This document shows, in pieces, positions 1 to 10,951 of a stretch of DNA of 64,000 bases. The translations under genes and the position numbers were made by a program. How positions within the stretch are numbered: the first letter of the stretch is position 1; every line of letters starts with the position of its first letter. The notes under the pieces are model-generated. The model made no database searches, was not told the DNA's origin, and saw only the letters and a program-made list of their open reading frames with translations. The stretch spans positions 434,001 through 498,000 of the forward strand of contig NW_020194512.1 in the NCBI RefSeq assembly GCF_002865645.1. Direction: 5' to 3'. This DNA is from Hyaloscypha bicolor E (lineage: Eukaryota; Ascomycota; Leotiomycetes; Helotiales; Hyaloscyphaceae).

Positions 1-1532
1 ATAACTTGAAATACTTTATAATTAAAAGAAAACTAAATAGTTAATAAATAAGATAAATAAAAGAACTAATTACTTTTAACTTTATTTTAGAATACTAGCT
101 AAAATATAGTAATTCTATTAATAAGCTATTAAAGAGGCCAGACTTTATAATAGGTATAAATAAAAATACTTTATTATTTATATTTTATAATAAGCTATAG
201 AATATAGAATAGAGAACCCTATAAGTAATAATAATAGGATATTATACTATTCTTATAATACTATAATATAAGATTTAGGAAAGAGGAAATAGATATTCTT
301 TAATTAGTAAGATACTAAAGAATTCCGAAAAGAAAATCTATTTTAGTAATAGAATAATACTAGAAATATTACTATTTAAATCTATTACTAATATAGCTAG
401 TTATAAATAATATATATTATAAATTCTAGCTATATAGATAACTAGATCCGAAATAGTATATAAGGAAAACAGAAAGATATTACTTAAACTATTATTATAA
501 TACTAAAGATTTAATCTATTAATATAATACTAGTAATATAAATAGTTCTTAAAAGAAATCTTTATTAGAACTATTAAGATTTGAGAACTTAATATATCTG
601 GGTTATTAAGATATTAGAATATTATTTATATATTAAATAAACCGGCTTTTAAAAAAGAATTACTATAAACTAATTATAATAATCTTATAAGTAGGTATTT
701 TAGTACTAGTAAGATACTAGAAATTCTTTAGAGAAAGTACTTCTAGTAAAATATAAGAAAAAATATAAAAGACTATATTAAAACTTATTTTATATATTAA
801 TAAACTAAAATAAAAAAATATCTATTATATAATATATTTAGTTTATTTCCTCTTTTCTCTAAATTATAATAAGAAATTACTTGTGATGGGCACACGTGAT
901 GGCGCATGGACAGGTGTCAGATGTCGTGGATCTAGTTTCCTATTTTGGGTACAGCTTGCGATCGGAATCGTATGGATCGCATGGGATTTCCTAATTAAGT
1001 AAAGGGCTTCGCATGCCTGGCTAAGCACTAGGGAATATATAGGGAGACGCTCCTAGCTTTGGAAGGGGCATCGATTAGTCTCTTGTTGGAATCAATTCTT
1101 GGAATCAGTTACACTTGCAAGCGTCACTCCGCAGCTTACTTACCTTGACTACTTGTGCATTACCCTGCTATTACGTGCCTTACATTACTATAGACTTTAT
1201 TATAGAATTATTCTCTTTTAGGTTTTATAATAAAATATATAATTCTATACTTATTATTATTAATAGATATATAAAAATAATATAATATATTTTAATTATT
1301 AAAAATATCTTAATTCCTAAATTAATAGAACTATTTATATATTATATTATTAAAAACTTTAGTATATCTATAAATATAACTTTTAATAAAGAATCTGTTT
1401 TTATAAATAAGTTCTAATTAAGTTTATACTTTTATTTAAAGGTTTAATAATAGCTAAATATAGTATTCTATTTATAAACTAATAAATAAATAAAGAATCT
1501 AAACTAAACTCTAGAATAATATTTAAGGTATT
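1..1532 (+). mobile_element. Left arm of an old RIP-decayed Ty3/gypsy copy, interrupted by two later insertions
   Basis: Read on the reverse strand, this segment (without the solo LTR at 882-1184) matches positions about 3947-5170 of the neighbouring full-length element. It is therefore a second copy of the same family in the opposite orientation. It resumes at 8523 on the far side of that element. The sequence is extremely AT-rich, with stops in every frame, and no ORF survives. The copy runs off the left edge of the window, so its own left LTR is not visible. The 5' to 3' order of the copy puts its coding sense on the + strand, inferred from the inner element, whose polymerase reads on the - strand. 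Confidence 0.85.
882..1184 (+). repeat. Unmutated solo LTR with 5-bp target duplication TTACT
   Basis: A 303-bp island of normal composition starts with TGTGATGGGCAC and ends with CGTGCCTTACA. It is flanked by TTACT at 877-881 and 1185-1189. Its reverse complement aligns end to end with the LTRs at 1533-1835 and 8220-8522, which are also 303 bp. In the first 49 aligned bases there are 15 differences, and all are C-to-T or G-to-A changes in the RIP-decayed copies. It carries a CACGTG palindrome at 893-898. No internal region remains, so it is a solo LTR. It inserted into an already repetitive region and escaped RIP. Confidence 0.93.
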
Positions 1533-1835
1533 TATAAAATATATAATAATAAGATAATATATAAGTAATTAAGGTAAGTAAATTATAAAATAATACTTAT
1601 AAGTATAACTAATTTCAAGAATTAATTCTAATAAGAAACTAATTAATATTCTTTTTAAAGCTAGAAATATTTCCTTATATATTCCCTAATATTTAGCCAG
1701 GTATATAAAGCCCTTTACTTAATTAGGAAATCCCATATAATTTATATAATTCTAATTATAAGCTATATCTAAAATAGAAAACTAAATCTATAATATTTAA
1801 TATTTATTTATATATTATTATATATATTTATTATA
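1533..1835 (-). repeat. LTR of the inner gypsy element (polypurine-tract side)
   Basis: 303 bp, RIP-decayed. It aligns along its whole length with 8220-8522 and with the reverse complement of the intact LTR at 882-1184. The left flank GTATT repeats after the right LTR. Confidence 0.92.
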
Positions 1836-4800
1836 TTAATTCTTTTTTTAGGCTCTTATTTCCAAAAAATCTAGAAAAACTATAAATAGCTTTATAAATA
1901 TTTCCCTAAAACTTTCCTAGCTACTAGCTTTCCCTAAAAACTTCCTATAATTATTTTATTATTATATTAGATAATAAAATTAAAAATATAGTTTACTAAT
2001 TCTTTCTAGCTAGTTTATAAATTATTTCTAGTAATTCCCTCTTATAAAAATAATATAAATATAATATATACTATTAGATATAAAGCTTATTTAATTTCCT
2101 AATTAGTTTATAAATCCTAATTTAGTTTCTATTTATAAATAAATTATTACTTTATAGGTTTAAGAGCTTAAAAAAGTTAATTTAATCTTCTAATTTATTT
2201 ATAAATTTCTTTTTTAGAATTTTCTAGATATTTCTAATATAGAACTAGTTCCGAATTTATAATTACTATTTAGGAAAAAAATATTATAAAAAGGCTTTCT
2301 TTTTCTTACTAACTAATTTTTCTTTTCTTTAATTATAATATTATATCTAGCTTCTTCTTATTTCTTATTCTTTTTTTTAAGCTTTCTTTAAGCTTTTTTA
2401 AGCTTCTTTAAGCCTTATTTAAGCTTTATTTAAGTCTTTTTCTAATTCTCTTTTTTATTTCTTTATTTATTAAAATAAATACTTTTCTTAATATTTATTA
2501 GCCTATTATTATTTATTTAGCTAATACTCTTATATTCTTAATTTGCTTTTATTATTTTTAATATTTTAAGAATATTACTAAGTTTTCTAATCTTATTTAT
2601 ATTAAAAGTAATAATTACTTAATATATAATTATTATTATTTTAAAAATAAAAAATATAATTTTATAAGTTATAAATTTCTTCTTTTATTTCTTATTCTAA
2701 TATTATTTAAAGTTCCTTAAATATATATAATATAATTAAATTACTTTTTTTAAGCTATTAATATATATAAATATCTTTCTTATTTTTTATTTAAAAGAAA
2801 AAAAGCTATTATTACTTTTTTTCTATACTAAATTATATATACTTCTTATATTAAAACTATTATTTAAGACTAATAAATTCTCCTAATAATTCAAGAAATA
2901 AATTAAGTAATTCTTACTAATTTAGTATAAGTATAAAATACTCTTAATAATATAATTAATATTATTTAATATTAAGTAAGCTTATTTCTTTCTTATTTCT
3001 TACTAATAGCTAATAGCTTTATAGGCTAATTTACTATTTATTTCTCGAGAGAATTCTAATAAGAATAATAATAAGAATAATAGAAAGTAGTTATAAAAAT
3101 AAAATATTTATAGAATATAGAAATTAGAGTTTTTAATAATTTTTATATAGTTTTTTTAAGAATAAATATATAGTTTTTTAATAGTTTCCTAATAAAAGTA
3201 TTTATTTTTTATATTTCTATTTAACTAATAGTATTATAATATTACTCTTTTTCAAGTATTCTTATAATTCTTGAATTATATTCTCTAGATTACTTAATAA
3301 TTCTTATATATTATTTACTAGTAAGTAGTTTTTCTAATAAATAAAATATTTCTTTTCTTTTTTATCTTTTTTATAAACTATAATAAATTCTATCTCGAAT
3401 TTCTCTTTATCTTTAATTTTAACTAGCTCTAGTTCTATTATAGTACTAGCTTATAAGTACTATAGTTCTAAAAAAGAAATATAGAAAATATTATAAATCT
3501 AATATAATAATAGTAATTTCAAGTAATATACTTATTTATATATTTCTATAATTTCTAGAACTTTAAAGAAACTAAAATATCTATCTATTAGCTTTATACT
3601 AGATTATAGCTATTAAATATTCTTTATATAAAATATAACTTTATTATATATCTTAAATTCCTTATTAATATATTTCTTATTATAATACTTTTTCTATATA
3701 TTTATTATTTCTTATTATTATTTCTCTAATATCTTTTATTCTATTTAAATCTTTTATACTTTTTCCTATATTATTAGTACTTTTTCTTCTGAAATATTAT
3801 TCTTAATATATAGTTTAATACTAGAATAAAATTCATATAAAATATAAAATAAAAATATTTCTATTATTAAATATATAAAATTATTATATATGAATTCTAT
3901 AAGAATAAGCTTTATTATTTAGTTATCTTACTAGTAGCTAGTATAGTACCTCAAGTATTATTCTAGAATTTAGTTTAGATTCTTCATTTATTTATTAGTT
4001 TATAAATAGAATACTATATTTAGCTATTATTAAATCTTTAAATAGAAATATAAACTTAACTAGAACTTACTTATAAAAACAGATTCTTTATTAAAGATTA
4101 TATTTATAAGTATACCAAAATCTTTAATAATATAGTATATAAATAGTTCTATTAGCTCAGGAACCGAGACTTCCTTAATAATCGAAATATATTATATTAT
4201 TTTTATATATTTATTAATAATAATAAATATAGAATTATATATTTTATTATAAAACCTAGAAGAAAGTAATTCTATAATAAAGTCTATAGTAATTTCTTAT
4301 TATAGTTTAGAAAGAAAAGAAAATAAACTAAGTATATTATATAATAGATATTTCTTTATCTTAGTTTATTAATATATAAGACAAGTTCTAATATAGTTTT
4401 TTATATTCTTTCTTATATTTTACTAAAAGTACTTTCTCTAGAAAATCTCTAGTATCTTACTAGTAATAAAATACCTATTTATAGGATTATTATAGTTAGC
4501 TTATAGTAATTCTTCTTTAAGAGCCGGCTTATTTAGTATATAGATAATATCCTAATATCTTAATAATCCAGATATATTAAGTTCCCAAATCTTAATAGCT
4601 CTAATAAAGATTTCTTTTAAAAACTATTTATATTACTAGTATTATACTAATAAATTAAGCCTTTAGTACTATAATAGTAGTTTAAATAATATCTCTCTAC
4701 TTTCCTTATATATTATTTCGGATCCAGTTACCTATATAGCTAGAATTTATAATATATATTATTTATAACTAGCTATACTAGTAATAGGCTCAAATAGTAA

Positions 4801-7800
4801 TATCTCTAATACTATTCTATTACTAAAATAGATTTTCTTTTCGGAATTCCTTAGTATCTTACTAATTAAAAAATACCTATTTCCTCTTTCCTAAGCCTTA
4901 TATTATAGTATTATAGAAATAGTATAATATCCTATTACTATTACTTATAGAATTCTCTATTTTATATTTTATAGCTTATTATAAAATATAAATAATAAAG
5001 TATCTTTATTTATACTTATTATAAAATCTGGCCTCTTTAATAGCCTATTAATAAAATTACTATATTTTAGCTAGTATTCTAAGACGAAATTAAAGACAGC
5101 TAGTTCCTTTATTTATTTTATCTATTAACTATTTAGTTTTCTCTTAATTATAAAATATTTTAAGTTATTATAATCTGTTTTAATAATAATAATATACCGG
5201 ATATATACTAGATAATACTACTAAGTACGAAATACTAGAATAATAATTAAGAGTTTAGAGTTATATATTTTATATCTATTTTTAATTATAATTATCTTTT
5301 TAAATAAAAAGTAATAGAATATTATCTGATTTCTGCTTTTTTACTAAAAAGCTAGGAAATTATACCTATAATTATAAATCCTGAAATATCTATTTTTATA
5401 TAAATTTTTAAGGCTAAATTAAAATAATAAAGAATTAGTACTATTATAAATATAATTTATAGTTCCCTAAAAGCCTTATCTATTTTATCCGTTTAGCTAA
5501 ACTAATATAATAGTTTTTTACTAGTTTTTAGTAAATTAGTTAATTCTTTTATTATTCTAGAATATCTATAAATAAACCTCTAGTAAAAGTTAGTAAAACC
5601 CAGGAATACTTAAACTTTTCAGATATTATTTTTTAGAACTAGCTATTCCCTAATAGCTATAATCCGACTAGCCTCTATTTCTATACTATCTAGACTAATT
5701 ATAAATTCCAGGAATTCTATTTTCTTTATATTAAACTCGCATTTTACTAAGTTTATAAAGAGCTAGTATTATTATAATTATTTAAATATATATTAAATTA
5801 CTATTATATACTATTCTAAGTTCTCTAAATAAATTAAAATATTATCTAAATAAATTATATAAATAATATTTATAAAACCTACTAGTATATAGTTAATATA
5901 TACCTGAAATATTACTAGAGTATTAGATAGTCTAAAGAATATAATATAATATTTAAAATATCTATAATATATTCGAAATATTATCTTTTATTTATTATTC
6001 TCTTATATTTATAACTAATAATAAATATCTTTTAAGTCTAGCTTTATATATATCTTTATTTTATAAAGCCTATTTATTATCTTACTAATAAGTAATAATA
6101 GTATTTGGTTCTTAATAATAATTCTATTTAGATTCTAGTAATTAATATATAAATATAGGCTATTTCCTTTCTTTAAAATAAATATAATTAGAATACTAGC
6201 TAGACTAGTAAAATAACGGATTTACTTTTTCTCTAAACTAATATTAAGATATTCCTAAAAGACTTTAAGTTCTCTTTCTAATAAAGTATATATAAAACTA
6301 TATAGTAATTAGGATCCTGGTTTTAGATTTATATAATATTCTATTATATAGTAATTAGATAGTATATCTATAGCTTCTATAAAGAATATTTAGAAAAGAT
6401 TCTAATATTTCCTGGAAAATATAGCTATTTTATTTATAATAATAGTAATAATTCTTTAATTATTTATTATAAAATAAATAATTAATAGAAAAATATATAT
6501 TTTATATTTTATTACTTTAGTAAACTTTCTAGTATTTAGAACTTTAATCTTCTATAATCAAATCTAGTATCTCTATATTACTTCCCTAAAAGAAATTAGA
6601 AAATTAATCTAATAGAACTATAGGAATTCAAATATTATATTAATATAGTTTAGATTAAAATTATATAATATAAAATATATATTAGTTTTTTTTAGTTCTC
6701 TAGTATATTCTTAATAATAATTCCAAGAATATAATCTCTATATAAATAAATCCTCTTTTCCTCTAGTAAGAATAAGAGAATTATTCTTAATATTAATAAA
6801 ATACTTATATCTAAGGCTAATTTCTTTTTTATATAATTAGCTTCTATATTCGAGTTAACTAATATTCTAATTCTTTATTTATCTTTCCTTATCTTAATAA
6901 TAATCTTAATTACTATTCTTGTTTTAGGGGCCTTATTCTCTATAATATAAATAAATATAACTATTATAGAATATATTTATTTCCTAGCTTCTTTAATTCT
7001 AGGTATTTATATATCTTATAACTAGACTTATTATAGTTATAATAAGTCGATTTTTCCCGATTTAAGTAAATAGTAATATAATAATTCTTTTTCTAATAAG
7101 TAAAACAAGTTATATCCGGTTTTATAAATCCTAATACGAATACTATATTAGATCCCGTTATTATACTTTTACTATTCCGGTTATATAAATCTTATAACGG
7201 GAATATATTTCTTTTTTATTTTCTTTTATTATTTTCTTTTTCTTTTTTTTATTTTCTTTTCTTTTATTAATCTATTAGTTTATTATTATATTTTTATTAA
7301 ATAAACTAGTTTAAGTTATTCTCGATTCTTATAACTATAGAAATAAGCTTTTCTCTTTTTTATAAAGTATTTCCTTAGTAATTAATCTCGTTTTAAATCT
7401 TTTATTTTAAATTATTAAATAAGTTATTTTATTCTTATAGTAAATTTATATATTCTAAGTTATCTAATAAACTATCTAAATAGAATATAAAGCTTTAAAT
7501 ACTCTAATCTAGCTACTATTTTATGTTTTTAAACTTAATAAGAATATTATTATTATAGTTCTCCGGATTTAAGATAGAATTATTTATAAATTTAATAAAG
7601 GTCTTTTAATTTATAATATTAATACCTACTAATTATTCTTTATATTTCTAGATATCCCTAGTTATATTCTTAAAACAAGAAGTATAATATATAACTTTTA
7701 TTATATCTATAATTTAGATAATCCCGCTATTTTTATACTATTTTAGTTCTATCTAATAAAAGAAGTCCTGGGCTTTCTTAATACTCTTTTTCTTATAAGT

Positions 7801-8219
7801 TAGTAATTCTCGGGTTTTTAAAGTTCTATAAACCAAATATACTACTAGTAATATAATAGGTTCTATAATAGATATTTAAATATTCTTAAGATAATAAATC
7901 TAAGCTTCTAGATTCTCTAGATTCTCTCTTTATTATATCTCTATTTCTAACTCAGTAATATAATAACAAGCCGCTACTAGCTTCTCTATTATTATTATTT
8001 TACTAGCTAGTTCTAGAAATATCTGAATTCTATTTCCTTTTCCTAATTAGGCAATAGCTAAAGTAGCTAACTAGGCGCTTTCCTAAGTATCTAACTAGAT
8101 TACTCTAGTAATAATAAAGGTACTTCTTCTAATTAATACTCTAGCTATTAGTGGTTTTATTTATTAATAGCTTAATTATTTTATAATAAACTACTTTCCG
8201 AAAATTAAATTAATTAGAA

Positions 8220-8522
8220 TATAAAATATATAATAGTAGAGTAATATATAAGTAGTTAAGATAAGTAAGTTATGAAATAATACTTATAAGTATAACTAAT
8301 TCCAAGAATTAATTCTAATAAGAAACTAATTAATGCCTCTTCTAAAACTAGAAGTATTTCCCTATATATTTCCTAGTATTTAGCCAGATATATAAAGCCT
8401 TTTACTTAATTAGGAAATCTTATATAATTTATATAATTCCAATTATAAGCTATACCCAAAATAGAAAACTAGATTTATAATATCTAATATTTATCTATAT
8501 ACTATTATATATATTTATTATA
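8220..8522 (-). repeat. LTR of the inner gypsy element (primer-binding side)
   Basis: 303 bp, RIP-decayed partner of 1533-1835. It is followed directly by the GTATT target duplication at 8523-8527, where the interrupted older copy resumes. Confidence 0.92.
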
Positions 8523-9220
8523 GTATTATACTAGCTACTAATAAAATAACTAAATAGTAAAGCTTATTCTTATAGAATTTATATATAATAATTCTATATA
8601 TTTAATAATAGAAATATTTCTATTTTATATCTTATATAGATTTTATTCTAGTATTAAACTATATATTAAAGATAATATTCTAGAAAAAGAAATACTAGTA
8701 ATATAGAAAAGAATATAAAGAATTTAAATAGAATAAAAAGTACTAGAAAAGTAATAGTAAGAAATAATAGATATATAAAAAAAGTATTATAATAAGGAAT
8801 TTAAGATATATAATAAAGTTATATTTTATATAAAGAATATTTAATAGCTATAACCTAGTATAAAGCTAGTAAATAAATATCTCAATTTCTTTAAAATTCT
8901 AGAAGTTATAGAAATATATAAATAAGTATATTATTTGAAATTATTACTATTATATTAGATTTATAATATTTTTTATATTTTTTTCTTAGAACTATAATAT
9001 CTATAAACTAGTATTATAGTAGAACTAGAACTAATTAAGATTAAAAACAAAAAAGAATTCGAGATAAAATCTATTATAGTTTATAGAAAAAATAGAAAAG
9101 AAAGGAAATATCTTATTTATTAGAAAAGCTATTTACTAGTAAATAATATATAGGAATTACTAAATAATCTAGAGAATATAATTCAAGAATTATAAGAATA
9201 CTTAGAAAAAAGTAATATTA
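8523..9220 (+). mobile_element. Right arm of the older, interrupted gypsy copy
   Basis: Read on the reverse strand, this stretch matches about 3230-3947 of the inner element, continuing exactly where the left arm stopped at 1532. Removing 1533-8522 and one GTATT rejoins a continuous retroelement sequence. The copy ends where the 17-bp minisatellite begins, so its right part and LTR are missing. It is heavily AT-rich with no usable frame. Confidence 0.85.
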
Positions 9221-9622
9221 TAATATAATACTTATTATAATATAATACTTATTATAATATAATACTTATTATAATATAATACTTATTATAATATAATACT
9301 TATTATAATATAATACTTATTATAATATAAATACTTATTATTAATATAATACTTATTATAATATAATACTTATTATAATATAATACTTATTATAATATAT
9401 ACTTATTATAATATAATACTTATTATAATTATAATACTTATTATAATACATAATACTTATTATAAATATAATACTTTATTATAATATAATACTTATTATA
9501 AATATAATACTTATTATAATATAATACTTATTATAATATAATACTTATTATAATATAATACTTATTATAATATAATACTTATTATAATATAATACTTATT
9601 ATAATATAATACTTATTAAAAT
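9216..9622. repeat. AT-only 17-bp minisatellite, about 23 units
   Basis: The unit TATAATACTTATTATAA is repeated head to tail, with a few units of 16-19 bp from single-base indels near 9330-9500. The first unit grows out of the retroelement sequence AGTAATATTATAATA, so the array seems to have been seeded inside the older gypsy copy. It has no coding potential. Confidence 0.93.
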
Positions 9623-10058
9623 AACTATTAGTTTACTAGTAACGCATGGCACCGTTATATAGTCGTGAAATGCTATTTGTATAAGTTAGTAAAGTTGTTA
9701 TTATTCAGAAGTAAGGATTGCAATATCATAGTATTAATATGCGATCCCTAAATCTGCTAAGCCTAAAGGGGTCTAGTCTACTGGTTGAGTCACGCATGTG
9801 ACGCGAGGTCACATGACCCAGAAAATTCGTAGTACAGCTATTCCAATAATAACTTATTAAAATAACTTATTAATTATTATATTCTAGCTAATATTCTTTA
9901 TTTCTTATTAAAAGAGCTTGTTTATATATAATAATACTAAGAATAAAGCTCTAATTTTTAAGTATTTATAAATCTTAATTATTTATATTAATTATATATT
10001 CTTTTATAAAACTTTAAGGATATTTTCTTAATATTCTTTTATTTATTATAAATTATTA
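9623..10058. other. Non-coding stretch with a 210-bp island that escaped RIP
   Basis: Positions about 9630-9835 have normal composition within AT-rich surroundings and include GCGAGGTCACATGACC near 9800. The 16-bp string ACTTATTAAAATAACT lies on both sides of the island (near 9610 and 9850). This could be a duplicated insertion site or just array sequence. I see no gene or recognisable family here. The remainder is AT-rich RIP-type sequence. Confidence 0.4.
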
Positions 10059-10294
10059 TACTAGTATAATAGGGATTTTATCCCCTGGTCACGTGGTTCT
10101 GTCATGTGACCTCCGGACATCCATACAGTCCGCAACCCGCTTATATATTACCCCTCTTTCCTTCTTAGTTTAGAAATCAACCAACCTTCACTCTCTAATT
10201 TCACGCCTCACTCTCGTATGCTGTAATCCCACGCTGTGGAAGCCCATTCTATACTCTATATTACTCCGTATTTTATATCCCTATTATACTAGTA
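10059..10294 (+). mobile_element. MITE-like element, copy 1 (236 bp), little mutated
   Basis: The ends carry an 18-bp terminal inverted repeat, TACTAGTATAATAGGGAT at 10059-10076 and its complement at 10277-10294. The inside is of normal composition and has a CACGTG at 10090-10095 and a GTCCGCAACCCGCTTA segment. No ORF is present. An inverted, more decayed second copy lies 80 bp downstream. The TA at the outer edge of the repeat would fit a Tc1/mariner-type non-autonomous element, but the family is not identified. Confidence 0.75.
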
Positions 10295-10374
10295 GCTATA
10301 TATAAATATCTATTATTTAATTAAAAAATAATTTTCTTTTATTAAGTTATTTGAATTTATATAATTACTAGCTC

Positions 10375-10607
10375 TAGTAATATAATAGAAATATAAAACA
10401 AGTAGTAATATATAGAGATAGAATAGGCTTCTATAACATGAAATTATAGCATACGAGTGAGACGTGAAATTAAGAAGTAAAGGTTAGTTAATTAATTCTA
10501 AAATAGAGAAGAAAAGAGGAGTAATATATAAGCGGGTTACGGACTGCAGACGTCCGGAGGTCACATGAGAGAATCACGTAACCAGGGGTAAAATCCTTAC
10601 TATAGTA
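10375..10607 (-). mobile_element. MITE-like element, copy 2 (233 bp), inverted and RIP-decayed
   Basis: The reverse complement aligns along nearly its whole length with 10059-10294. Shared blocks include the CCTCCGGACGTC region, ACCCGCTTATATATTACTCC and the terminal repeats. Differences are mostly C-to-T and G-to-A. The two copies together form a large potential hairpin with an 80-bp AT-rich loop (10295-10374). Confidence 0.75.
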
Positions 10608-10951
10608 ATATTTTAGTAAATAAAGAAATACTATAAGAACTAATAATTATTATATTATATATTACCCAAACTTATAATTACGGGCTTTATACTTAAGTCT
10701 TATTTTAAGCTTTATATTATCTCTCAACTCTTTACTTCTTTAATAAGATCACGTGACTAAACGATTATTTATAATTATTTATAATATAATTATTAGGTAT
10801 CTAACTTATTTTATTTTATTTTCCGGCCGTTTTAATTAATTAAATTTTTTAATATATAGCCTATTATCTAAAGAGTAAAAACAAGGGAAATGGAATTCGC
10901 AAGCACTAGCTATTCTCAAACGAAAATTTGGAAGCTATTATTTTTCTCATA
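10608..10951. other. AT-rich non-coding gap
   Basis: No ORF or repeat boundary was recognised. A single CACGTG palindrome in a TCACGTGAC context is at 10750-10755. The last 80 bases before the pogo element are of nearly normal composition. Confidence 0.4.

Larger units (their letters stand above)
1533..8522 (-). mobile_element. Full-length RIP-decayed Ty3/gypsy LTR retrotransposon (6,990 bp)
   Basis: Two 303-bp LTRs (1533-1835 and 8220-8522) flank the element, and GTATT is duplicated at 1528-1532 and 8523-8527. The ancestral TG start has become TA. On the - strand near 5823-5866 a reverse-transcriptase core is still readable as IYLDNILIYLE, with the second Asp of YLDD changed to Asn, a G-to-A change. 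This puts gag-pol on the - strand. A purine-rich tract read on the - strand next to the left LTR (about 1836-1860) fits a polypurine tract. No frame is open and the element cannot move by itself. It is inserted into an opposite-strand copy of its own family. Confidence 0.92.

Noticed and set aside
9222..9622. CRISPR-like regular repeat array
   Set aside because: Units are contiguous 17-mers without spacers in a eukaryotic genome. It is a minisatellite.
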